NCBI GenBank assembly: GCA_002293585.1
Contig: DBDM01000027.1
Coordinates: forward strand, 156 to 12,115
Length of the DNA stretch: 11,960 bases
Source of the DNA: Bacteroidales bacterium UBA932
Lineage (GTDB): Bacteria; Bacteroidota; Bacteroidia; Bacteroidales; UBA932
Direction of reading: 5' to 3'
Numbering within the stretch: position 1 is the stretch's first letter; the number at the start of each line of letters is the position of its first letter. Positions 6,574 to 11,960 of this stretch are shown piece by piece. A program made the position numbers and the translations under genes. The notes beneath the pieces were generated by a model, which saw nothing but the letters and a program-made list of their open reading frames with translations, was not told the origin of the DNA and searched no databases.

Positions 6574-6743
6574 GACAATTTTTCAATACTTCCGCCGGTA
6601 AGAGGAAAGAGACAGTTTTTTGAAACTTTTTAACCCTAGTACGATGAAAAAAGACAACTTTTTCAACGTGTTTTTTGGTGCTGAAAAATAAGACAATTTT
6701 TTGGTACTTTTTAACCGTCATCCGGTCGAAAAAGACAATTTTT
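6574..6743 (+). repeat. Array of five spaced direct repeats (GACAATTTTT family)
   Basis: Copies of GACA(A/G)(T/C)TTTT begin at 6574, 6611, 6653, 6692 and 6734, so the spacing is 37, 42, 39 and 42 bases. Most copies are preceded by a run of A residues. The second and fourth units are more alike than the rest: both continue with TTTTTTG..ACTTTTTAACC over 42 bases, giving an alternating pattern with a period of about 80 bases. The array lies between two divergent candidate promoters, 35 bases from one -7 element and 39 from the other. The units are too degenerate and unevenly spaced for CRISPR. They look like multiple protein-binding sites, the AraC pair being the obvious candidate binders. Confidence 0.75.
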
Positions 6744-6781
6744 CATACAAATTCTATTATAGTGTAATCACCTAAATATCA

Positions 6782-6789
6782 TAATTTTG
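6782..6789 (+). promoter_or_regulatory. Candidate -7 element of the fimbrial operon promoter
   Basis: TAATTTTG matches the Bacteroidota -7 consensus TAnnTTTG exactly and lies about 30 bases before the first gene of the operon. No TTTG is seen at the -33 position (around 6759-6762). An incomplete promoter with the last repeat copy about 40 bases upstream suggests dependence on an activator bound at the repeats. Confidence 0.55.
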
Positions 6790-6819
6790 CACTCATTAAC
6801 AGTAGCTTGTTTTTGAGGC

Positions 6820-7491
6820 ATGAAAAATATGGTAAATACATATACAAAGGTATACATAAGTTTCTTGTTTTTTGTATTGATAATTGCTCAACCTGTGTTG
6901 GCGGAGCAAAATTATCGGGCGCCGATGTTCGATGCGGTGACTTATGCACAGGATAAGAAACCGTTGTTTGCCGTGAAAACCAACTTGCTGTTTGATTTGG
7001 CTTCGGCCATTAATCTTGAAGTTGAAGTTCCCATAGGCGCGCATTGGTCGGTGTTGGGTGAAGGCGTTTTCCCGTGGTGGGTATGGGAGCGTAAACATGA
7101 ACAATATTGTTTTCAGCTTTTAAATGTGAATTTGGAAGGACGCTATTGGTTTAACCGTTCCGCCAACAACCCGGTGACGACCGGATGGTTTGCCGGTCTT
7201 TATGCCGGCGGCGGTTATTATGATTTTGAATGGAAGAATAAAGGATACCAGGGTGAATTTTATATGTCGGCCGGGCTGACCGGCGGCTATGCCCACACAT
7301 TAAGCAGGAAGGGTAATTTCCGGATGGAGTATTCGCTAGGCATAGGTTATCTCAATACTCAATACCGGGAATATTCTTCCGTGTGGGGAGTGGATGAGGC
7401 GTGGCACCTTGTGCACAGGAAAAGTGGTAACTATCGTTGGTTTGGCCCTACAAGGCTCAAAGTTTCTTTAGTATGGATGCTCAATTATTAA
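6820..7491 (+). CDS. DUF3575 domain-containing protein, first gene of fimbrial operon
   Basis: A 223-residue protein with a hydrophobic signal peptide (about 9-28, ending PVLA before EQN). The mature part fits DUF3575: AVKTNLLFDLASAINLEVEVPIG at about 51-73, HWSVLGEGVFPWW, NLEGRYWF, a glycine-rich GLYAGGGYYDFEW strand, and the C-terminal GPTRLKVSLVWML. Alternating aromatic strands suggest a small beta-barrel in the outer membrane. DUF3575 genes often open Mfa/Fim-type fimbrial operons in Bacteroidales, and the following genes here fit that pattern; the precise function is unknown. The start may be ATG 6820 or ATG 6829. GAGG at 6815-6818 is too close to the first but well spaced for the second. 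The end overlaps the next gene by 19 bases. Confidence 0.85.
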   Translation: MKNMVNTYTKVYISFLFFVLIIAQPVLAEQNYRAPMFDAVTYAQDKKPLFAVKTNLLFDLASAINLEVEVPIGAHWSVLGEGVFPWWVWERKHEQYCFQLLNVNLEGRYWFNRSANNPVTTGWFAGLYAGGGYYDFEWKNKGYQGEFYMSAGLTGGYAHTLSRKGNFRMEYSLGIGYLNTQYREYSSVWGVDEAWHLVHRKSGNYRWFGPTRLKVSLVWMLNY

Positions 7492-8546
7492 AATGTGTGA
7501 AAAATAATAGGATGCTTATGATGGCTACATTGTTATCGGTAACATCGGTTTTGATGTCAGGAGGCTGTACGCGCCGGTTGTTGGAGGATGAATATATCCC
7601 CACGGCGGTGGTTCCTGTGTCCATTAACTGGTCGGCATCGGGCGTACCTGTTGAAGAAATGCACCGTGCTTCGGTGTGGCTTTTCCCCGTAAACGGCGAA
7701 GAGCCGCTTCAATACCATTTGGAAGGCAATCTTAATTATCGTGAAATAACAGTTCCTGTCGGCGTATATTCCATATTGGTGTTTAATGAAACCATTGATG
7801 AGGCCGATTGGGAAGGAATTACTTTTACCGGCACGAACCATTATGAAACCTTCGCCGCCATGAGCATTCCCGATGCAGGACGCGGTCTCTACACCCGCTC
7901 GGATACCCTGCCCTTAGTGTTGACCCCCGAACCCTTAGCCGTTTGGAGCCTCGATCGTTTTGAGGTAACTCCGGAAATGGTAAATAGCACCAGGTCTATT
8001 GCCAACACCCGTAGCGGCGAACAGAGAGCAGCGCTTGAGAACGTAGCGCCCGGCTTGACCATGATAAAACCTGAGCCGCGTATCAAACAGTTAACGATCA
8101 CCGCCTATATTACCAACCTGTCCAGCTCGATGCAGGTAACGGGGACTATAGACGGTATGGCCGCCGGCGTTTATATGGTGTCGGGAGAGAAAATACCCTC
8201 TACGGTAACGTATCCCTTCCTCCTTAACGGGCGTGTATACGAAGATAACGGTAAAGACGGAACAACAACCCGCACCTTCAATGTTTTCGGCAAGGTTTCC
8301 GACCGGAAAGCGCACCAAAAGATGACCCTCGACATTCTCCTTGCGGACGGCACATTGTATCCGAGGGAAACATTCGACGCAACGGGTCTGATGGTTATCA
8401 ATCCGGAACCTGTTATCCCTACGTATATGGTTAACGTGGGCTACGACAATGCCAACGGCGATCATTTGACCGTGCTGCCCGATATGGGTACGGAAGGCAC
8501 GATATCCGTAGGCGGATGGGATGAAGTGATAGTACCTGTTAAATAG
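7473..8546 (+). CDS. DUF5119 domain-containing lipoprotein of fimbrial operon
   Basis: ATG 7473 gives 357 residues. It is preferred to the upstream ATG 7437, whose extra codons lie inside the DUF3575 gene, and to ATG 7512, which would remove the basic residues before the hydrophobic core. Cys32 (LMSGGC) is the likely lipidation site; Ser at -3 makes the lipobox imperfect. The body matches DUF5119: YIPTAVVPVSINWSASG, HRASVWLFPV, YREITVPVGVYSILVFNET and GTNHYETFAAM at about 40-130, then a second beta-rich domain with LTITAYITNLSSSMQVTGTI (about 198-217) and a C-terminal strand ending GWDEVIVPV. DUF5119 proteins occur with fimbrillins; an anchor role like that of FimB/Mfa2 of Porphyromonas gingivalis is plausible but not shown. 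It overlaps the DUF3575 stop by 19 bases. Confidence 0.82.
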   Translation: MDAQLLKCVKNNRMLMMATLLSVTSVLMSGGCTRRLLEDEYIPTAVVPVSINWSASGVPVEEMHRASVWLFPVNGEEPLQYHLEGNLNYREITVPVGVYSILVFNETIDEADWEGITFTGTNHYETFAAMSIPDAGRGLYTRSDTLPLVLTPEPLAVWSLDRFEVTPEMVNSTRSIANTRSGEQRAALENVAPGLTMIKPEPRIKQLTITAYITNLSSSMQVTGTIDGMAAGVYMVSGEKIPSTVTYPFLLNGRVYEDNGKDGTTTRTFNVFGKVSDRKAHQKMTLDILLADGTLYPRETFDATGLMVINPEPVIPTYMVNVGYDNANGDHLTVLPDMGTEGTISVGGWDEVIVPVK

Positions 8547-8605
8547 TATAAATTATTTTTATGAATATATCTTTTTACACTTTAAACTTTTTAAACTTTA
8601 ATAAT
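8547..8605 (+). promoter_or_regulatory. AT-rich leader of the first fimbrillin gene with 9-base tandem repeat
   Basis: This is the only sizeable gap in the fimbrial operon (59 bases), almost entirely A and T. TTTAAACTTT occurs twice with a period of 9 (8581-8590, 8590-8599), ending just before ATG 8606. TATCTTTT (8566-8573) is one base from the -7 consensus. The gap could hold an internal promoter or a translation enhancer giving extra subunit; both are inferences. Confidence 0.35.
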
Positions 8606-9793
8606 ATGAAAAACAAAATGGTGTTGGGCTTAGTAGCAATGGCCCTGGTTTTTGCAAGTTGTTTCAAAGATGAAGTACATACCGTGAACGATCGCGATTT
8701 TAATGGTATCGATTTTGATATCAGTACCGGTAAAACAAGGGCGATCGTGTCCGACCTTACCGCTTTACAGGCATCTGACGAAGGATTTGGCGTGTACGCA
8801 ACTAACGGCGCATCTTTCAGTGAGTTTATCGCTAATAAGGCGTATAAGTACGACGAGGTTTCCGGCACGTGGAAATGGGCGCAGTCAAACATTATGTGGC
8901 CTTCCGCCGGAACGGATTATCCGATCAATTTTTACGCTTATTACCCCTTGTCGGAAACATCGCTTGATCAAACGTTGTCGGCCGATTATACCATAGCTGC
9001 GCAACCGGGCGACCAAAAGGACTTGTTAGTGGCTAAACATGCCGCCGTGCAAACCCGTCCGTCATCAGGTAATGTGACCCTGGCGTTTAAACACATCCTT
9101 TCGAAGGTTGACTTCAAAGTGGTAACAGGCTCCGCCCTGATAGTTGAAGTGCAGTCGATCTCCGTGAAACGGGTGGGTAATAACGGCACGTTTAGCTTTG
9201 CCGGATTCGTGTGGTCGGCAGTTCCCACCACATGGAATTCCGGCTATGATTACATGACGGCTCCGGTGGCCGGCGCCAATGTATTTGCAGGCGTAACTAC
9301 CGCCGCAGCTGTTACCGGATCGGGCGGTTCGTTGATGCTGATGCCGCAGGATCTTTCCGGCCGGGCATGGGACAAAACCGAAGTCGGATTGGCCGATCAA
9401 TCTTATATTGAAGTGGTTTACCGTATTTTTGAAACGGTATCTAATGATGATGTTGTAGGCTACACCGATGCGTTGACCCATCCGGCCAACGGGAGCGGCG
9501 CTGTTACCGGCCCCCTGTTCGTAAAGGTAGGCTACGCCCTGCCGACCAACTGGCTGATGGGTAAAGCGTATACCTATACTATTCACTTAGGTACTTTAGA
9601 CAGCTACGGCGGTAATTTGATAGCCGGTAATTTTGTGGATCAGAACGGTGCGGACTCCGGCCTGCCTGTTGTAACTCCCGATACGCAGGAGCCGATCGTA
9701 GTGCCGCAACCTATTTTCCCCGACAATAAACCTATAGGATTTATCGTATCGGTAGATGACTGGGGCGCCGGCATTGACGAACCGTTAAAATAA
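8606..9793 (+). CDS. Fimbrillin family lipoprotein, likely structural fimbrial subunit
   Basis: ATG 8606 gives 395 residues starting MKNKMVLGLVAMALVFASC, a lipoprotein signal with Cys19. An in-frame ATG at 8561 would add 15 residues that spoil the signal peptide. Features of the Mfa/FimA (type V) group: a short segment after the lipid Cys ending in KTRA (Arg45), where Arg-specific proteolysis could release the N-terminal strand; VTLAFKHILSKVDF at about 155-168, the conserved strand of the N-terminal domain; SLMLMPQDL at about 240-248; and a C-terminal VSVDDW motif. In P. gingivalis such proteins are lipidated, exported, cut by RgpA/B and polymerised by strand exchange. Length and the lack of extra domains suggest a stalk subunit. 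Nine bases separate it from the next gene. Confidence 0.85.
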   Translation: MKNKMVLGLVAMALVFASCFKDEVHTVNDRDFNGIDFDISTGKTRAIVSDLTALQASDEGFGVYATNGASFSEFIANKAYKYDEVSGTWKWAQSNIMWPSAGTDYPINFYAYYPLSETSLDQTLSADYTIAAQPGDQKDLLVAKHAAVQTRPSSGNVTLAFKHILSKVDFKVVTGSALIVEVQSISVKRVGNNGTFSFAGFVWSAVPTTWNSGYDYMTAPVAGANVFAGVTTAAAVTGSGGSLMLMPQDLSGRAWDKTEVGLADQSYIEVVYRIFETVSNDDVVGYTDALTHPANGSGAVTGPLFVKVGYALPTNWLMGKAYTYTIHLGTLDSYGGNLIAGNFVDQNGADSGLPVVTPDTQEPIVVPQPIFPDNKPIGFIVSVDDWGAGIDEPLK

Positions 9794-9802
9794 AAAAATA
9801 AG

Positions 9803-11960
9803 ATGATAAAAGCCATACATATTCCCATTTCTGCGGCGCTGCTTGCCGGCGCCCTCCTGCTCACCGGATGTGAAAAAAGGATGACGGAGGAATATACCGA
9901 TCCGTACGATGCCGCACAACCAGTGTCATTCACTACCCGGGTGGAGGATAAAGTGACTCGCGGAACACCGGTGAACAATGTTGTTGACCTGGCGTCGATG
10001 GGGGTATTTTGTGCCGCAACGGGCGGCGCAGACTGGGACGGTATGGCCTCGTTCAATAAAATGTTTAACCGGCGGTTGAATAATAATTCGGGTGTTTGGA
10101 TCTACGAAGGCGCTGATGTTTTTTGGGATGCCCGCAGGCTGACCGACCGGTACAGTTTCTTTGCATATACGCCTTATGCAACGGCTGAAAACGGTATCAC
10201 GGTGGACGGTTCGGAAGCTTCACAGGGCAAGCCTGTGCTGCGTTACACTGTTCCGGCCGATGTTACCATGCAGCCCGACCTGATGTTGGCTGTTCCGCGT
10301 TATAATATTCGTCCTACCGGTAATGCAGTGACCTTACAAATGAAGCATGCGTTGACCTGCATTGGGTTTCAGATCGCGGGCGACGGGGAACAGATCACCG
10401 GCATCAGTCTGTCGGGTGTATCCGTAACGGGAGAAGCAGTGATAGACGGCGGCAACATAACTTGGTCCAACCTCGATAGCCCCACCGCCGCCGACTTCAC
10501 AGCTTCTCTTAACTACGATGAAGGAAAGGATTATTTTACCGCTACCGATTTCATGTCCGCCAACCTGATAGCTGCCGACGGTTATCTGATGATGATTCCG
10601 CAGACTTTGGGCAGCGATGCTAAAATTACGATAACTTTTAAGGACAATACAACCACAGCGATTAACCTGAATACCCATACATGGGAAGCCGGCAAGCGGA
10701 TCAGCTATAGCATTGCACTTACGCCTGCAGGGTCGATTGTTGTTACGCCGAATGAGGTGATATTGCCTTCGCGGGAGGTCACGGCAGCTACGGATAATGT
10801 CGAAGTATTTTGTACAAAGATTAACGGCACGCCTCACCCTACAGCTTTATGGACACTCACTTCGAGCAATCCCGAGTGGTTCCGGCTTTCGCTTGACCCG
10901 AATGCGGGTTTTGAATCGGCCGGTGCATCGGTAACCGGCAGGGGGGCATTGCCTGTGTATACGCTGGCTTTAGCCAACAGCAGTACTGCCACCGAACGGT
11001 TGGCCACCATTAATATGGGGTCTGTTCAAATGGCGAGTGTCCGGCAACTCAAAACAGTGGCCTCTCCTGCAAAGGCCGGGACAATACCCGGAACAGCAGC
11101 AGGCACCTATACCTATGTGGGCGCTTTTTGGCGGGCGGGCGAAACGGGCGAGCGCGTTATCAACATTAATCTGGGTAGCGCTTCGGCCAATGCAGGCACA
11201 TGGACTGCGTGGATAGACTGGGTGGATCCGAGTTGGGGTTATGACGGTTTTGCGCTCTTGTCCGGCGGCAGCGCCGATGAGCAGATATATACCGGCACGC
11301 CCGGCGAGGCGGAAGATTTTCAGGTAGGCGGCAGCGCTACGGCCATTCGCGGCACGGTGGCGCGGTATGGAAATATTACTTTCCGCATAGGCCTGAGGAA
11401 GTCGTTTACAGCCTATCATGCCGACAATCACCCTGCACGCTATGCTGTGTTGTTGCTCGCTTACGGATCGCCGGTGAAGGTGCAGAAGATATTCCTGCGC
11501 CAGGGCGAGGGGGCGGACTATGTGATGTACGATCCCGCGACCAGGCCGCATGCACGAAAGTGGTCGCCTTACAATTTGACGGCGGCGGCTTTCAACGGAG
11601 ACGGGGTAGCGCCACAGTCCGCCCATCATGTTAATGCATGGTATAACATCGGCTCGTTCAAACATGTTGTGTCGGATGCGATGTCCGAACCCGCATGGAC
11701 GGACTATCCGTCGCAGGCGGGGAGCATGTTCCGTTGGGCGCATCCTGAGGGTGTCAGAGCATACAATCCGAGCGGCGATCCGAGCGCTCTGGCCTATTGG
11801 GGTTGGAGCACCACCCACGGAGGAATGTTCAATGGCAATGGCGTAGATTGGGACAGCAGCGTTCCGGCTTATCAGGCAAACGGCGCCGGACCTGGTTTAG
11901 GCCAACCGGCGGGAGTAGTCAGCCAACTGTACGAGAGTTGTCCTCCGGGCTATCGCCGTC
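9803..11960 (+). CDS. Large fimbrillin-like lipoprotein, probable tip/accessory adhesin; 3' end outside window
   Basis: The frame opens at ATG 9803 and remains open to the window end, about 719 residues. It has a textbook lipobox L20-T21-G22-C23. The first ~300 residues are fimbrillin-like: a TRG site (Arg53) after the lipid Cys, VTLQMKHALTCIGF at about 175-188, and GYLMMIPQTL at about 260. Residues about 310-400 (IVVTPNEVILPSREV, WTLTSSNPEWFRLSL) resemble a BACON/Ig-like domain. A long C-terminal region follows with Trp- and Gly-rich strands, LRQGEGADYVMYDP (about 563), YPSQAGSMFRWA (about 635), and at the edge ESCPPGYRR (about 711-719). The last matches the CP-x-GYR/W-x-P motif of FISUMP-like domains, though the Pro lies beyond the edge. 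Such multidomain fimbrillins are likely tip or surface-exposed subunits. Fimbrillin membership is firm; the tip role is inferred. Confidence 0.8.
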   Translation, partial: MIKAIHIPISAALLAGALLLTGCEKRMTEEYTDPYDAAQPVSFTTRVEDKVTRGTPVNNVVDLASMGVFCAATGGADWDGMASFNKMFNRRLNNNSGVWIYEGADVFWDARRLTDRYSFFAYTPYATAENGITVDGSEASQGKPVLRYTVPADVTMQPDLMLAVPRYNIRPTGNAVTLQMKHALTCIGFQIAGDGEQITGISLSGVSVTGEAVIDGGNITWSNLDSPTAADFTASLNYDEGKDYFTATDFMSANLIAADGYLMMIPQTLGSDAKITITFKDNTTTAINLNTHTWEAGKRISYSIALTPAGSIVVTPNEVILPSREVTAATDNVEVFCTKINGTPHPTALWTLTSSNPEWFRLSLDPNAGFESAGASVTGRGALPVYTLALANSSTATERLATINMGSVQMASVRQLKTVASPAKAGTIPGTAAGTYTYVGAFWRAGETGERVININLGSASANAGTWTAWIDWVDPSWGYDGFALLSGGSADEQIYTGTPGEAEDFQVGGSATAIRGTVARYGNITFRIGLRKSFTAYHADNHPARYAVLLLAYGSPVKVQKIFLRQGEGADYVMYDPATRPHARKWSPYNLTAAAFNGDGVAPQSAHHVNAWYNIGSFKHVVSDAMSEPAWTDYPSQAGSMFRWAHPEGVRAYNPSGDPSALAYWGWSTTHGGMFNGNGVDWDSSVPAYQANGAGPGLGQPAGVVSQLYESCPPGYRR

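Larger units (their letters stand above)
6496..6819. other. Divergent regulatory region between AraC pair and fimbrial operon
   Basis: This 324-base gap is very AT-rich and contains no credible gene. From left to right it holds an inverted repeat around the regulators' candidate promoter, five spaced GACAATTTTT-like repeats, and a candidate promoter for the fimbrial operon. AGTACGA also occurs three times (6496-6502, 6569-6575, 6638-6644), about 70 bases apart. A minus-strand frame through the array is only a translation of the repeats. Confidence 0.75.

Noticed and set aside
6449..6721. Minus-strand frame of 90 codons across the repeat array, rich in Lys and Phe
   Set aside because: It is a translation of the AT-rich repeats, runs into the AraC gene out of frame and has no protein-like character.
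6574..6743. The repeat array as a small CRISPR
   Set aside because: The shared core is only about 10 bases, the units are degenerate, spacing varies from 37 to 42, the spacers share sequence, and no cas gene is nearby.
9065..9586. Minus-strand open frame of 173 codons
   Set aside because: It is antisense to the first fimbrillin gene, with shadow-like composition and no signal or domain.
10970..11818. Minus-strand open frame of 282 codons
   Set aside because: It lies wholly inside the large fimbrillin gene, has an Arg/His/Cys-rich composition typical of an antisense shadow and matches no family.

Overview
The window looks like chromosomal DNA from a member of the Bacteroidales (Bacteroidota). 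No species can be named from it. The evidence is the set of protein families (DUF4252, DUF3575, DUF5119 and fimbrillin/Mfa-like lipoproteins, all typical of this order), the weakness of Shine-Dalgarno sequences, and two good matches to the Bacteroidota -7 promoter element TAnnTTTG. There are ten genes, densely packed, in four transcription units. I see no tRNA, rRNA, insertion sequence or CRISPR array.

Positions 1-2235 (minus strand) hold an envelope-signalling operon: an ECF sigma factor, a one-pass membrane protein with the layout of an anti-sigma factor, a secreted DUF4252 protein and a probable outer-membrane beta-barrel protein cut by the left edge. The first three genes overlap, which suggests translational coupling. 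A TGAAAC-N16-CGTC element directly before the sigma gene may be a self-recognised ECF promoter.

Positions 2362-4768 (plus strand) hold a PhoB-type response regulator and a PhoR-type sensor histidine kinase, overlapping by 8 bases. The kinase gene ends inside the 3' end of the convergent gene, leaving no room for a terminator.

Positions 4752-6495 (minus) encode two different AraC-family regulators that overlap by 20 bases. Facing away from them, positions 6820-11960 (plus) carry a type V (Mfa/Fim-like) fimbrial operon: a DUF3575 protein, a DUF5119 lipoprotein, a fimbrillin-like lipoprotein, and a very long fimbrillin-like lipoprotein that runs off the right edge and is probably a tip or accessory adhesin.

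The most interesting part is the 324-base divergent intergenic region (6496-6819). Five direct copies of GACAATTTTT-like sequence lie about 40 bases apart, 35-40 bases from each of two divergent candidate promoters. A separate perfect 10-base inverted repeat brackets the promoter of the regulators. The simplest reading is a dedicated switch in which the paired AraC proteins control both themselves and the fimbriae through this array. The layout is seen directly; the regulatory link is inferred.
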